Assembly: GCF_947087965.1 (NCBI RefSeq)
Contig: NZ_CAMUES010000002.1
Span: forward strand, 310,001 to 374,000
Source of the DNA: an uncultured Mobiluncus sp.
GTDB lineage: Bacteria; Actinomycetota; Actinomycetes; Actinomycetales; Actinomycetaceae
DNA length: 64,000 nt
Reading direction: 5' to 3'
The position numbers and the translations under genes are program-made. The notes under the pieces were generated by a model. It had not been told where the DNA came from. It worked only from the letters and a program-made list of their open reading frames with translations, and ran no database searches. Of this stretch, positions 52,799-62,784 are shown piece after piece; the stretch's first letter is position 1, and every line of letters starts with the position of its first letter.

Positions 52799-55507
52799 AT
52801 GATTCCTAACCTGAAAGCTCTGGCTGCAAGCCTGGCGGTGGCACTCCCGCAAACTAGCGCGAGACAAGGCGACGGACCTGGCGGCGGGGAGGCAAACCTG
52901 ATACTTCCCGACTTGTCCCTCGCCAACATACACGGCATCCCCGGAACCAGCCTGCTGATTTTCGGCATGGTGGTGTGCATCGCCGGTCTAGTGTTTGGAA
53001 CAGTGACGTTCTTTAAACTCCGCAGCCTGCCGGTGCATAAATCCATGTTGGACGTTGCCGAACTCATTTACTCCACTTGCAAAGCCTACTTGGTGAAACA
53101 AGGTAAGTTCCTGCTGTTGCTGTGGGCATTCATCACGGTCATTATCCTCGTCTATTACAAGGTGTTAGTGGGCTTTAGCTGGGGCAAAGTCGGAATTGTG
53201 GTGCTATTCAGCTTGCTGGGGATGGGCGGTTCGTTTGCCGTAGCCTGGTTCGGCATTCGTGTCAATACTTTCGCTAACGCCCGGGCAGCTTTTGCCTCGC
53301 TGCGTGGCAAGCCCTACCCCGTTCACCAGATTCCGCTGCAGGCCGGGATGTCCATCGGGACCGTGCTGATTTCCCTCGAACTATTCATGATGCTGGTTAT
53401 TCTGGTGTTCCTACCCGCTGACGTGGCCGGTTCGTGTTTCATCGGTTTTGCTATCGGGGAGTCACTAGGGGCGTCCGCGCTGCGTATCGCGGGGGGTATC
53501 TTTACCAAGATTGCCGATATCGGTGCGGACCTCATGAAGATCGTGTTCAAAATTGACGAGGACGACCCGCGTAACCCCGGGGTCATCGCCGACTGCACCG
53601 GGGACAATGCTGGAGACTCGGTGGGGCCTTCCGCTGACGGCTTTGAAACCTACGGCGTCACCGGCGTGGCTCTGGTGACTTACGTCATTCTGGCAGTGCC
53701 AGACCCCTCCATTCAGGCGCTGCTGCTGGTGTGGATCTTTACGGTACGCGCGGCGATGATTATCGGTGCGGCACTGGCCTACGCCATCAACGCCTTGTGG
53801 GTCAAGGGACGTTACGGGGACGCGAAACGCATGAACTTTGAAACCCCGTTAACGACGCTGGTCTGGTTGACTTCGATTCTGTGCATCGTATTGATTTTCT
53901 TGGTGTCTTTCTTTGTGGTGGGTGAACAAAGCAACCACTTGTGGCTGAAACTGGCCACCATCGTGACCTGCGGTACTCTCGCGGGAGCCCTGATTCCCGA
54001 ACTGGTGAAAGTATTTACCTCCACAAAAGCGCGTTTCGTGCGGGAAACCGTGAAATCCTCTCGTGAGGGTGGTGCTTCACTGAACATTTTGTCCGGCATG
54101 GTTTCCGGCAATATGTCCGGATACTGGCTGGGAATCACCATTGTGGGTCTGATGGGAATCGCTTTCCTGATTTCCCTGCTGATACCGGAATCCCTGATGG
54201 CAGCTCCGGCAGTATTCGCGTTTGGCCTGGTAGCTTTTGGTTTCTTGGGGATGGGTCCGGTAACCATCGCCGTTGATTCCTACGGTCCGGTAACCGACAA
54301 CGCTCAATCAGTCTATGAACTGTCGCGTATCGAATCGGTAGAGAACATCGAAGCCGAGTTGATGGCTGACTTCACCATCAAACCCGCTTGGGACACCGCG
54401 AAACTCATGCTGGAGGACAACGACGGAGCAGGTAACACGTTTAAAGCCACGGCAAAGCCGGTTCTCATTGGTACCGCCGTGGTAGGCGCTACCACCATGA
54501 TTTTCTCTATCATCATGACGCTCACAGATCGTCTGCAAGATGCACAAGCCGTGGGCAATCTTTCACTGCTTCACGCTCCGTTCCTGCTGGGGTTGATTAC
54601 TGGCGGCGCCGTCATTTACTGGTTCTCCGGGGCCTCTATCCAGGCCGTAACGACCGGAGCGAACCGCGCCGTGGCCTTCATCAAAGACAATATCCACCTC
54701 GATTCCAGCAATGAACGCGCCAGTGAAAAGGACAGCCGCGCGGTCGTAGAGATCTGTACGCAGTACGCCCAGCAGGGGATGCTGCTCATCTTCCTGGCTG
54801 TGTTCTTTGCCACGCTGTCTTTCGCTTTTGTCGAGCCGTTCTTTTTCATCGGCTACTTGATCTCCATCGCTATTTTTGGTCTGTACCAAGCCATATTTAT
54901 GGCTAACGCCGGCGGGGCTTGGGACAACGCAAAAAAGGTCGTGGAAGTCGATTTGCACATGAAAGGCACCGAACTGCACGATGCTACCATCGTCGGGGAT
55001 ACAGTCGGCGATCCGTTCAAGGACACGTCCTCGGTGGCTCTGAACCCGATTATCAAATTCACCACCCTGTTTGGCCTGCTAGCTGTGGAATTGGCGGTGA
55101 GCTTGACGAACCAGGGTCAGGCACGCTTGGTGCATATCCTGGCCGGGGTCTTTTTCGTGGCTTCAGCCTACTTCGTGTGGTGCAGTTTCTATCAGATGCG
55201 TATCCGCGGCGCCTCTCGTGACTCCATGCACGATCACGAACCTCCGGTCGACACGGCTTTGAACGGAATCCCCAGCGTGAAAGACCGGGTCACCCGGCCG
55301 GCAATGAAGATTATGCCGCGTCCCGGCGGTATCGACGCCCCCATTGACGCGGCCGCGCTAGACGAGATTCTCGACTCCTCACCAACGGATGACAGCCCGG
55401 ACACCGACCTCTTGAGTCAAGTTCCCGACCTTGAACTAACGGAAGAATCATCGCAAAGCAATCCCCCGCAACCACCCGACCAGGCTGCGGAAAGGAAAGG
55501 GGAATAA
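52799..55507 (+). CDS. hppA: membrane-bound proton/sodium-translocating pyrophosphatase, divergent branch
   Basis: 902 residues, about sixteen membrane helices; hydrolyses pyrophosphate and pumps ions. The substrate motif is present as EDDPRNPGVIADCTGDNAGDS and the ion-gate Glu in ADGFETYGV, but the usual DxxADLVGKVE reads DIGADLMKIVFK. GNTFKA has Lys where K+-dependent forms carry Ala, suggesting K+-independence. These variations match a divergent membrane-pyrophosphatase branch described in Chlorobium and Cellulomonas relatives. Residues 1-45 and ~820-902 are extra; the C-terminal tail is acidic (LDEILDSSPTDDSPDTD). A good GAGG site precedes ATG 52799. Coupled to the following glycosyltransferase (2 bp gap). 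Confidence 0.88.
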   Translation: MIPNLKALAASLAVALPQTSARQGDGPGGGEANLILPDLSLANIHGIPGTSLLIFGMVVCIAGLVFGTVTFFKLRSLPVHKSMLDVAELIYSTCKAYLVKQGKFLLLLWAFITVIILVYYKVLVGFSWGKVGIVVLFSLLGMGGSFAVAWFGIRVNTFANARAAFASLRGKPYPVHQIPLQAGMSIGTVLISLELFMMLVILVFLPADVAGSCFIGFAIGESLGASALRIAGGIFTKIADIGADLMKIVFKIDEDDPRNPGVIADCTGDNAGDSVGPSADGFETYGVTGVALVTYVILAVPDPSIQALLLVWIFTVRAAMIIGAALAYAINALWVKGRYGDAKRMNFETPLTTLVWLTSILCIVLIFLVSFFVVGEQSNHLWLKLATIVTCGTLAGALIPELVKVFTSTKARFVRETVKSSREGGASLNILSGMVSGNMSGYWLGITIVGLMGIAFLISLLIPESLMAAPAVFAFGLVAFGFLGMGPVTIAVDSYGPVTDNAQSVYELSRIESVENIEAELMADFTIKPAWDTAKLMLEDNDGAGNTFKATAKPVLIGTAVVGATTMIFSIIMTLTDRLQDAQAVGNLSLLHAPFLLGLITGGAVIYWFSGASIQAVTTGANRAVAFIKDNIHLDSSNERASEKDSRAVVEICTQYAQQGMLLIFLAVFFATLSFAFVEPFFFIGYLISIAIFGLYQAIFMANAGGAWDNAKKVVEVDLHMKGTELHDATIVGDTVGDPFKDTSSVALNPIIKFTTLFGLLAVELAVSLTNQGQARLVHILAGVFFVASAYFVWCSFYQMRIRGASRDSMHDHEPPVDTALNGIPSVKDRVTRPAMKIMPRPGGIDAPIDAAALDEILDSSPTDDSPDTDLLSQVPDLELTEESSQSNPPQPPDQAAERKGE

Positions 55508-55509
55508 CC

Positions 55510-56574
55510 ATGAAACTGGCAATCAAATGGGAAAATGCCCAAGTTGACGAAGCCGGGCGAGTGTCCGGACACTCTGCCGGAGACACCCTGGTGCGACGGA
55601 TTTTGCGCAACTTCCCCGACTCCATCCTCATCGGCGGCTCCGCCCGCCGCGCTGAAAACTTCAGCGTGGCTCCGATTGAGATGCTCGACCCAACTGACAC
55701 GGCCGTCATCAACATGGACGTCATCGACTCGCCGCGACTGTGGCAAAAAATGCACAACGCTGGGGCGGAAAAACCGCACATCATGAACTTTATGTGGTGG
55801 TCTCCACGCGAAATGACTACGGTAGAGGGCATTGCCTCGATGGCCCTGTCTTGCGCACTGTTCCCCACTTTTGCGAACTCGGAACGTACCGCCATGGAAG
55901 TCCGGGAGATGGCAGAAAAGTGGACCGTGAAACCGCTGCATGAACAGATGCAGCTGGGGTGGGTCAACCTGGGGTTCCGCCTGGCCCACGTCCGGCCGCG
56001 GGTTGAGACAGAGTTCCCCGTCGTGCTCTACCCCTCGATTTACCTTTCAGCAAAGAAGCGCCCGGATATTTTCTTGGACGTGGTCAACTGGGTACACCGC
56101 CAGATTCCGCTGCGGGTAGAGATGCGTTTGCACGAAACCCACCTGGTCAGCGAAGCCGCCATGAAGTTTTCCCATCGCGACTGGATTTGGGTGGGACCTT
56201 TGACCGCCACGCGTCAGTCCTATTGGGAGGCTCTGGCGCATACGACCGCTTTCCTGGCGACCACCGAGGAAGAATCCTACGGCATCGAGTACGTAGAAGC
56301 CTTGGGCGCGGGAGTCATCGGCGTCTTTCCTGACCTCGAATGGGCTCACGCCCTGGTGCCGCCAGACTACCCGTTCTTTTATAGGTCGGTGGAAGAAGCC
56401 AAGAACATGCTGTGGCAGGTCCTGGTTAAACCCGCGGAGGCTCGAAAGAAAATGGACGAGTCAGCCGGCGGTTCGATTCAGAAATGGATTGGCGAACACC
56501 ACTCGGACGATGTCTTTGACGAAGCCCTGATTCAACACGTCGTGGACTGGCTGGGCGATATTCCCCACGCCTAG
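55510..56574 (+). CDS. glycosyltransferase-like protein (GT-B, family 4 type)
   Basis: 354 residues. The C-terminal half has the retaining GT4 donor-binding pattern LATTEEESYGIEYVEALGAGVIGVFPD (~252 on; E-x7-E motif), preceded by HRDWIWVGPLTATRQSYWEAL. The N-terminal half (KLAIKWENAQVDEAGRVSGHSAGD) lacks a clear Gly-rich acceptor loop, and INMDVIDSPRLW is unusual. No membrane segment. It starts 2 bp after hppA (GGAAAGGAAAGG upstream) and was probably co-transcribed. Acceptor, product and link to pyrophosphatase unknown; an inactive or specialised member is possible. Confidence 0.75.
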   Translation: MKLAIKWENAQVDEAGRVSGHSAGDTLVRRILRNFPDSILIGGSARRAENFSVAPIEMLDPTDTAVINMDVIDSPRLWQKMHNAGAEKPHIMNFMWWSPREMTTVEGIASMALSCALFPTFANSERTAMEVREMAEKWTVKPLHEQMQLGWVNLGFRLAHVRPRVETEFPVVLYPSIYLSAKKRPDIFLDVVNWVHRQIPLRVEMRLHETHLVSEAAMKFSHRDWIWVGPLTATRQSYWEALAHTTAFLATTEEESYGIEYVEALGAGVIGVFPDLEWAHALVPPDYPFFYRSVEEAKNMLWQVLVKPAEARKKMDESAGGSIQKWIGEHHSDDVFDEALIQHVVDWLGDIPHA

Positions 56575-56593
56575 GGTCTTTCACAAGGGTGGT

Positions 56594-56618
56594 GGGGCGC
56601 TGGTAGCACTAGCGTCCC
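56594..56618. terminator. hairpin between convergent glycosyltransferase and sseB-like genes
   Basis: GGGGCGCT pairs with AGCGTCCC (one G-T pair) around a 9-base loop in the 125-bp convergent spacer. No T-run, so only a weak or bidirectional-type terminator is suggested. Confidence 0.35.
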
Positions 56619-56699
56619 GCGTCAGGTTCACCAGCGTTCCCGCCGACCTTTCCGGTAACGCTGCGTCACCGAGTGCGAGTGTGGCTCGTACGGAGGCCG

Positions 56700-57422
56700 T
56701 CAGTGAATGGGGATGAGTTGCACGTAGGTGGCGCGTGGGGGGATTTCTGGCGACCGCAACAGGGATCTGTAAAAGCGTTTAACGGCAAGTTTCGCGGCTT
56801 CGAGGTCGCCTGAGGTGCGGACTGTGACGACCAGTCCCCCCGCCGGACCGGCTGCGATGGTCTCAATTTCGGCACCCGTATGGGCTGATAGCGAGCTGAG
56901 CAGTGTCGCGAGTTCGGCATCATGCCAAGCTGGAAGCCAATCGTCGCCGCTGACCAGGGCGTTCAAAGCGGGCGGTCCTAGTATGATGCTCGGCGCATAG
57001 GCGTGAATCCACTCCGGGTTTTTCGCTAAAGGCTTCGCTTCCGTGGCGCCACCCAACGCCACCGGAGCATCCAACCACAGAAATCCCTCAATAGCCAACG
57101 CCGCCAAAGCTATTCGCGCGGGGTTGACCAGCAGCGGCCGATGGTGTTTCGGATCCATCAACTCCGCGAAGCGTGCCGCGCTGGAATACACCGGCAGGGC
57201 AGCCCCGTAGGGGGCATAAACGGACGAAAATGATGGCGATTCGCAGCGCCCCGAAACTGCCACGGGAGCATTCACGATGAGTCGTTCCGTTTGCAGCGCT
57301 GAAAACAGCTCAACCTGCGCTGCCCCCACATCTTTGGCCGCGGCCAGCTCCAGGGCGCGCTGGGTTCCGGGCAGTAAATCACCGCAATCTGACGAATAGG
57401 GATTTTTTGCCAAATGTTTCAT
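56700..57422 (-). CDS. SseB-family protein at the end of the histidine operon
   Basis: 240 residues. The central part (VYAPYGAALPVYSSAARFAELMDP, LLVNPARIALAALAIEGFLWLDAPV) has the SseB domain pattern of actinobacterial proteins that commonly sit beside hisA/priA. No catalytic motif is apparent. It starts with ATG 36 bp after the priA stop, same strand, and is the last gene of the operon before the convergent glycosyltransferase. Function unknown despite the conserved association. Confidence 0.7.
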   Translation of the reverse strand: MKHLAKNPYSSDCGDLLPGTQRALELAAAKDVGAAQVELFSALQTERLIVNAPVAVSGRCESPSFSSVYAPYGAALPVYSSAARFAELMDPKHHRPLLVNPARIALAALAIEGFLWLDAPVALGGATEAKPLAKNPEWIHAYAPSIILGPPALNALVSGDDWLPAWHDAELATLLSSLSAHTGAEIETIAAGPAGGLVVTVRTSGDLEAAKLAVKRFYRSLLRSPEIPPRATYVQLIPIH

Positions 57423-57458
57423 GAATGTTGCCGCGCTTTCAAACAGAGTCCCGCAGTT

Positions 57459-58193
57459 TTACTCCGCCAGACTCGCCAAGGCTTCGGCTACCGTGAATCG
57501 TTGCTCATAGATGGCTTTGCCGACAATGACACCCTCCAGGTTCAGGTGGACCCCCGCCAAGTCCCGCAGGGCGTGCAGGTCGCGCAGGGCAGACACACCC
57601 CCGCTTGCCACAACTTTTGCCGGACTGGATTGGCACACGTGAGCCAGCAGTTCCAGGTTCGGCCCAGTCAAGGTGCCGTCTTTCGACACATCCGTCACCA
57701 CGTAGCGGGCACACCCCAAGGCGTCCAAATCCCGCACAATCTGGTCCAACAGTGGCCCTTCACTGACCCAGCCGCGTCCATAAACTCGCTCGCCGCGCAC
57801 GTCCAAACCGATTGCGATACGCTGCCCAAATCGCTCAATGGCCGTGGCGCACCACTCGGGATTTTCGATTGCGGCGGTGCCCAGGTTTACCCGCGCCGCT
57901 CCGGCATCGAGCATGCGGCACAGCGAGTCGTCGTCACGTAATCCCCCGCTGACCTCAACTTGCAAACCGGGATAGGCCCTAACCAGGGATTCGACCAGGT
58001 CGGCGTTGGAGCCCCGCCCGAAAGCCGCATCCAGGTCGACCAGGTGCAACCACTTGGCGCCAGCCGCCAGGAAGTCCGCCGCAACCTCCCTCGGCTCTCC
58101 ATAGGTTTTTTCCGTCCCGGCTTTCCCTTCGGTCAATCGGGTCGCTTTCCCGTTCACCAGGTCAATCGCCGGTAACAGCACCATCTGCGTCAA
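57459..58193 (-). CDS. priA: phosphoribosyl isomerase A (HisA/TrpF bifunctional PriA type)
   Basis: 244 residues forming a (beta/alpha)8 barrel. Isomerises ProFAR in histidine synthesis and, in actinobacteria, PRA in tryptophan synthesis. Catalytic Asp11 (LLPAIDLVNGKATRL) and the second acid in TDVSKDGTLTGPN (~172) are present; GGLRDDDSL binds phosphate. The loop WVSEGPLLDQIV (Trp ~142) has the Trp expected for PriA. Actinobacterial placement makes dual function likely, though a HisA-only enzyme cannot be excluded. It follows hisH with 39 bp between. Confidence 0.93.
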   Translation of the reverse strand: MTQMVLLPAIDLVNGKATRLTEGKAGTEKTYGEPREVAADFLAAGAKWLHLVDLDAAFGRGSNADLVESLVRAYPGLQVEVSGGLRDDDSLCRMLDAGAARVNLGTAAIENPEWCATAIERFGQRIAIGLDVRGERVYGRGWVSEGPLLDQIVRDLDALGCARYVVTDVSKDGTLTGPNLELLAHVCQSSPAKVVASGGVSALRDLHALRDLAGVHLNLEGVIVGKAIYEQRFTVAEALASLAE

Positions 58194-58232
58194 TGAAAGT
58201 CCTTTCCGGGGTCGATTTACGACTCGCCAACT

Positions 58233-58886
58233 TTAGAGCATCTCTAGCCAGTTTGCGAACACGCGAGCCCCGGCTGGTCCGGACTTTTCCGGGTGAAATT
58301 GGGTGGCGCACAAGGCTCGGTTTTCCACGGCCGCCACAAAGTCGGCTCCGTAATGTGCCCAAGACACGAGCGGGGGGCGGAACAGCCGTCGTGATTCCTC
58401 ATCCATTCCCAAGGCCTCAGCGGGGTCGCTGAGGCAAGCATAAGAGTGTACGAAATAGAATCTCTCTCCGTCGAGGCCCGCCAACAGCTGCGACTGGGCC
58501 GGGACATGCACCTTTGACCAGCCCATATGCGGTAAACGCGCCGCCGGCAGCGCCGTCACCATTCCGGGCCATTGATTCAGCCCGGCGGTGACTTCCCCGT
58601 TTTCGTCTCCGGAAGTAAACATGACCTGCAAGCCGACACAGATGCCCAGAACCGGGCGGCCTCCAGCGAGCCGGCGTTCAATCATCAACGGCGCCCGCGA
58701 GGCTTGCAGGGAACGCATTACCGCCGCGAAGGCTCCCACTCCGGGAACGACCAAACCGTCGGCCTGCGCGACTTCAGCCGCGTCAACCGAGAGAGACACC
58801 TGGGCTCCCGCCCGCTCCAGGGCGTGCGCGACGGAAAGCACATTGCCGTATCCGTGATCCAGAACGACAACTTTAGGGTCGGTCAT
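58233..58886 (-). CDS. hisH: imidazole glycerol phosphate synthase glutaminase subunit
   Basis: 217 residues, class I glutamine amidotransferase. The triad is Cys83 (GICVGLQVM), His198 and Glu200 (CATQFHPEKSG). It supplies ammonia to HisF, which is not in this window. ATG overlaps the preceding gene by 4 bp. It lies between the unknown 262-residue gene and priA. Confidence 0.94.
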   Translation of the reverse strand: MTDPKVVVLDHGYGNVLSVAHALERAGAQVSLSVDAAEVAQADGLVVPGVGAFAAVMRSLQASRAPLMIERRLAGGRPVLGICVGLQVMFTSGDENGEVTAGLNQWPGMVTALPAARLPHMGWSKVHVPAQSQLLAGLDGERFYFVHSYACLSDPAEALGMDEESRRLFRPPLVSWAHYGADFVAAVENRALCATQFHPEKSGPAGARVFANWLEML

Positions 58887-59668
58887 GAGGCGTCCCCCCG
58901 CCCTTCTGAGTCCTCACCCCAGGTCGCGTCATCGGAGGAATCTGCCTGACCATGTTGACGCCGGCGTTCCTCGCGGGAATCTTTGATACCTTTACCCAGC
59001 ATCCGCAACGCTTTCCAGCGGGGCATATCGACGGTATCAACCGCCCCGTCCACATCTGCCGGATTGACCCTCCCCAGCACCAGATCCTCGATGACCATTG
59101 GCATCTGCGCAATGACCAAGCCGGCCGGCAAATCCACCTCAAAAGCCTGATTGGCCCAGCGGCCCGCCAGGACTTGACCGGTCACTCCGGGTTCCTGTTC
59201 GGTGCCGGGAGCCAGCAAGGCAGAAAACACCACCACCGGCATTCGAATAATCTCAGTAAGCGTAGACGCCACCGTATCCAAGTCCGAGTCCAGCTCATTG
59301 AGGCTTTCAACCAGCAGTGCCATTCCCCACTGTTCTTCGGTCAACTCCAGGTTTTGTACCACCAGCGCCCCGGCGTCCGTCGGCACCACCACGGCCGAAA
59401 TATCACTCAACGCACACAGCGCCCCCAAGGCTTCCGCCGAAGCCACCGGAGTTAAGAAACACGCGGTGGCTCGCCGGTTCACCAGCGGAGGCTCCGATTC
59501 TTCCGGTAAATCCAGCTTTTCGTCCGAGCCTAAAATCGGGGATTCCGGTTCAAAGTCAACATCTCCCAGTTTGGCGATGAGGTCGGCAAACTCGGCATCG
59601 TAGGCCTGCTGGTCGCCAGGTTTGTCCCCTCTGTCCTCAGGATTTCGGGCTTCTTGCGGTTCACTCAT
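58883..59668 (-). CDS. unknown protein within the histidine operon
   Basis: 261 residues, acidic, mostly soluble. N-terminal ~60 residues are disordered (Asp/Glu/Pro-rich); the middle contains CFLTPVASAEALGALCALSDISAVVVPTDAGALVVQNL, a beta/alpha pattern that may be a small substrate-binding domain; the C-terminus is charged (KGIKDSREERRRQHG). ATG at 59668 has GGAAAGG 6 nt upstream. It overlaps hisH by 4 bp and follows hisB by 18 bp, so it is almost certainly co-transcribed. Not a recognised his enzyme; I have no functional call. Position between hisB and hisH is unusual. Confidence 0.65.
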   Translation of the reverse strand: MSEPQEARNPEDRGDKPGDQQAYDAEFADLIAKLGDVDFEPESPILGSDEKLDLPEESEPPLVNRRATACFLTPVASAEALGALCALSDISAVVVPTDAGALVVQNLELTEEQWGMALLVESLNELDSDLDTVASTLTEIIRMPVVVFSALLAPGTEQEPGVTGQVLAGRWANQAFEVDLPAGLVIAQMPMVIEDLVLGRVNPADVDGAVDTVDMPRWKALRMLGKGIKDSREERRRQHGQADSSDDATWGEDSEGRGDAS

Positions 59669-59686
59669 CACTAGCCTTTCCCGATG

Positions 59687-60301
59687 CTACAGAGTTCCTT
59701 TGGTGGAGGGGACGCCCACCACCCGCGGATCGTATTCCACCGCGGCCTTTAACGCCCGCGCGAGGGCCTTGAACTGGGCCTCCACGATGTGGTGCGGGTC
59801 CCGGCCCGCCAACAGGCGCAGATGTAGGCATATCCCGGCATTCAGCGCCAGGGATTCAAACACGTGATAGGTCAGCGAGCCGGTGAAGTGTCCGCCGATG
59901 AGGTGATACTGCTGGCCTTCCGGTTCCCCCTCGCAAACAACGTAGGGCCGTCCCGCCAAATCCACCACGGCGTGAGCCAAAGCCTCATCCAGAGGCACGC
60001 ACGCGTCACCGAAACGGCGGATACCGGCCTTGTCCCCCAACGCTTCGCGCAGCGCCTGACCCAGAACTATGGCCGTATCCTCCACCGTGTGATGGACATC
60101 AATGTCGGTGTCTCCCGTGGCTTCAATATCCAAATCAATCAGGGAATGACGTGCCAAAGCGGTGAGCATGTGGTCATAGAACGGCACCGTGGTGTGTATG
60201 TTGGCTTGGCCCGTCCCATCCAGGTTCACCCGCACTTTTACTCGCGATTCCGACGTTTCCCGCGTGACCTGCGCCACCCGGGGCATCCGAGTTTCGTTCA
60301 T
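59687..60301 (-). CDS. hisB: imidazoleglycerol-phosphate dehydratase
   Basis: 204 residues, monofunctional IGPD (no phosphatase domain). Dehydrates IGP to imidazole acetol phosphate with two Mn ions. Histidine-rich metal motifs [34 protein letters not shown] and [16 protein letters not shown] are all present. ATGA overlap with hisC (60298-60301). Confidence 0.96.
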   Translation of the reverse strand: MNETRMPRVAQVTRETSESRVKVRVNLDGTGQANIHTTVPFYDHMLTALARHSLIDLDIEATGDTDIDVHHTVEDTAIVLGQALREALGDKAGIRRFGDACVPLDEALAHAVVDLAGRPYVVCEGEPEGQQYHLIGGHFTGSLTYHVFESLALNAGICLHLRLLAGRDPHHIVEAQFKALARALKAAVEYDPRVVGVPSTKGTL

Positions 60302-61437
60302 TGCAATACCTCCTTCAGGGCGGAGAGAAACACCTCGGTTTCCTCCTCGGTGCCCACGCTGGCCCGCAACCAGCCATCGGGTCCGACTACGCGAATCAAT
60401 ACGCCGCGGTCAAGTAAATCTTGCCAGACTTTTTGGCGGTCGCCGAACTTTCCAAAGAAAACAAAGTTCGTATCCGATTCTGCCACGCTCAACCCCATTT
60501 CTCGCAGGGTTTGCACCATCCGGTCGCGAGTATGACGCATTTTGTCCACCTGGGCTTGCAACAAATCTGACTGGGACAGTGCCGCCAGAGCTGCCGCTTG
60601 GGTCAAAGCCGACAGGTGATAGGGCAAACGCACCAGCATGAGCTGGGAAATAATCTGGGGATGGGCCGCCAAGTACCCCAACCGCAAACCGGCCATTGCG
60701 AAAGCCTTGGACATAGTTCTGGACACCACCAAGTGCGGGTGCGCCGCCAACAGTTCCAGTGCGGAAGGTACCCCATCACGGCGAAACTCGCCGTAGGCTT
60801 CGTCAATGACCACCAGGGTCGCGCTCCCGTGCGGTCCGCTGGTACGAGTAAAACTCAGGATTTCAGCTACGTCCGCGGAACTCAGGTGGGTTCCCGTGGG
60901 ATTGTTGGGGGAAGCCAGTACCAGCAGCGCCGGGTGAGCGCGGGCTACAGCTTGCTGTAACGCGGCCACGTCCACGGAAAAATCCTCCCGCCGCGGCACG
61001 TCCAGTAACTCGGTGAGGGTGTTGCGAGCGTATTCGGGATACATCGAGTACGTGGGCGAGGACGACAGCGCCGGATGTCCCGGCCCCCCAAAAGCACTGA
61101 ACAAATGATGCATGACCTCGTTAGAGCCATTCGCGGCCCACAGCCATTCGGGAGCCACCCGCACCCCGGATTCTCGCTCTAGATAATCGCTCAAGGCAAG
61201 GCGTAGAGCCGGAAAATCCCGGTCAGGATAACGATTCAAGCTGCCCGCCGCCTCGCGCACCGCCGCGGTAATCGCTTCTATCACCGGAGCCGGCACGGGA
61301 TAGGGGTTTTCGTTCACATTGATGGCCACCGGTACCTGCAGCTGAGGAGCCCCGTAGGGTTCGAGCCCCGCCAAGTCCTCGCGCAAGGGCAGTTGCATGG
61401 AGCCTTCCGGCGTGGCAACGGCGTCTGTTGCGCTCAT
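60298..61437 (-). CDS. hisC: histidinol-phosphate aminotransferase
   Basis: 379 residues, fold-type I PLP enzyme. The PLP-binding Lys is in [18 protein letters not shown] (~250), with [49 protein letters not shown] and VIDEAYGEF upstream. Its stop overlaps the hisB start and its own start immediately follows the hisD stop (0 bp). Specific for histidinol phosphate by position; aromatic aminotransferase activity is possible. Confidence 0.95.
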   Translation of the reverse strand: MSATDAVATPEGSMQLPLREDLAGLEPYGAPQLQVPVAINVNENPYPVPAPVIEAITAAVREAAGSLNRYPDRDFPALRLALSDYLERESGVRVAPEWLWAANGSNEVMHHLFSAFGGPGHPALSSSPTYSMYPEYARNTLTELLDVPRREDFSVDVAALQQAVARAHPALLVLASPNNPTGTHLSSADVAEILSFTRTSGPHGSATLVVIDEAYGEFRRDGVPSALELLAAHPHLVVSRTMSKAFAMAGLRLGYLAAHPQIISQLMLVRLPYHLSALTQAAALAALSQSDLLQAQVDKMRHTRDRMVQTLREMGLSVAESDTNFVFFGKFGDRQKVWQDLLDRGVLIRVVGPDGWLRASVGTEEETEVFLSALKEVLQ

Positions 61438-62769
61438 TTACTTGCCTTCCCGACGTGCCAGCAGGGATGCTCCGTGGCCTTCCAGGTCCTCGGCATGACT
61501 GAATACCACCAGGCGGTCGGTCAGCGCGTCCGCGGCTTGTTGGGTGTATTCAATCTGTTGCACGGACTTCAGGAATGCCATCACGTTCAGGCCCGATGCG
61601 TGGGAGGCGGTGCCTCCGGTGGGCAAGACGTGGTTGGAGCCTGCCAGGTAGTCCCCCAGCGGCACCGGGGTGTAGTCGCCGACGAAGATTGCCCCCGCAT
61701 TGTGAATTTTTGCTGCCACTTCGCGGGCATCAGCGGTTTGAATTTCGAGGTGTTCAGCTCCGTAAGCGTTAGCCACGGCAATGGATTGTTCGATATCCCG
61801 AGTGAGGATAGCACCCGATTGCGGCCCGGATAGGGCGGTGGCGATACGTTCGTGATGGTCACGTTGGGGAACCAGGCGCTCCAGTTCCGCTCTCACCTGG
61901 GTCACAAGTTCGGACGAGTCGGTAATCAGGACCGAGGCGGCGGCCGGGTCGTGTTCGGCTTGGCTGATTAAATCCGCAGCGACAAATTTCGGCGTGGCGC
62001 TGCTGTCCGCGATGATGGCAATCTCGGTCGTACCGGCCTCCGCGTCGATACCGCAGACGCTGGACACCACACGTTTCGCGGCCGCAACATAGATATTGCC
62101 CGGACCGGTAACGACGTCCACAGGCTCCACCAAAACCTGACCATCCTCGGCCGTCTCGCCCTTGGCACCGTAAGCAAACGCACCAATCGCTCCGGCCCCG
62201 CCCATGGCATAGACTTCGTTCACGCCCAATAAAGCGCAGGTCGCCAGCACGGTGGGGTGTACCGAGCCCCCGAAAGCCTGCTGCGCCGGAGAGGCCAAAG
62301 CAATCTGGCTCACCCCCGCCACCTGTGCCGCCACCACGTTCATGATGACCGAGCTGGGATAGACCGCGAGCCCGCCCGGAACGTACAGTCCCACGCGCCG
62401 CACCGGAATCCAGCGTTGCGTAACGGTGCCACCGGGAATAATTTCGGTAACGACCGGCCGAGGCAGCTGCGCCTCGTGACCTTTCCGGTTATTGGCAATG
62501 GACGTTTCAATCGCTTCGCGCAGCCCCGAATCCAGTTCCTGTAAAGCTCTCTCAATTTCAGCCGCCGGGACCCGCAACAGGCGGGGACGCACCCGGTCAA
62601 ACTGCTCGGCTTGGTCACGCAGGGCCTTAGCACCTTCACGGCGCACCGCATCGATTAGGGGCACCACCGCCTCCACCGCCCGCTCGACATTGAGAGCCGC
62701 CCGGGGCAGCCGCTCGCGCAGCACCGCGGCATCTACGTTTTCTTTTGAAAAATCCAATACGTTGAACAC
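61438..62769 (-). CDS. hisD: histidinol dehydrogenase
   Basis: 443 residues. Performs the last two oxidations of histidine synthesis. Zn/NAD motifs: VPGGLAVYPSSVIMNVV, GAGAIGAFAYGA, VTGPGNIYVAAAKRVV, GTTEIAIIADSSA, AEHDPAAASVLITD and the catalytic HLEIQTADAREVA. GTG at 62769, with no strong ribosome binding site (AAGATG about 9 nt upstream), and only 15 bp after the sugar permease stop. This suggests reading through from the permease operon or a promoter inside the permease gene. Confidence 0.95.
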   Translation of the reverse strand: MFNVLDFSKENVDAAVLRERLPRAALNVERAVEAVVPLIDAVRREGAKALRDQAEQFDRVRPRLLRVPAAEIERALQELDSGLREAIETSIANNRKGHEAQLPRPVVTEIIPGGTVTQRWIPVRRVGLYVPGGLAVYPSSVIMNVVAAQVAGVSQIALASPAQQAFGGSVHPTVLATCALLGVNEVYAMGGAGAIGAFAYGAKGETAEDGQVLVEPVDVVTGPGNIYVAAAKRVVSSVCGIDAEAGTTEIAIIADSSATPKFVAADLISQAEHDPAAASVLITDSSELVTQVRAELERLVPQRDHHERIATALSGPQSGAILTRDIEQSIAVANAYGAEHLEIQTADAREVAAKIHNAGAIFVGDYTPVPLGDYLAGSNHVLPTGGTASHASGLNVMAFLKSVQQIEYTQQAADALTDRLVVFSHAEDLEGHGASLLARREGK

Positions 62770-62784
62770 AGTAACATCTTACAG

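Noticed and set aside
58233..58950. HisF or TrpF hidden near hisH
   Set aside because: No second barrel gene with HisF motifs is found; the only barrel is PriA. HisF must be elsewhere.
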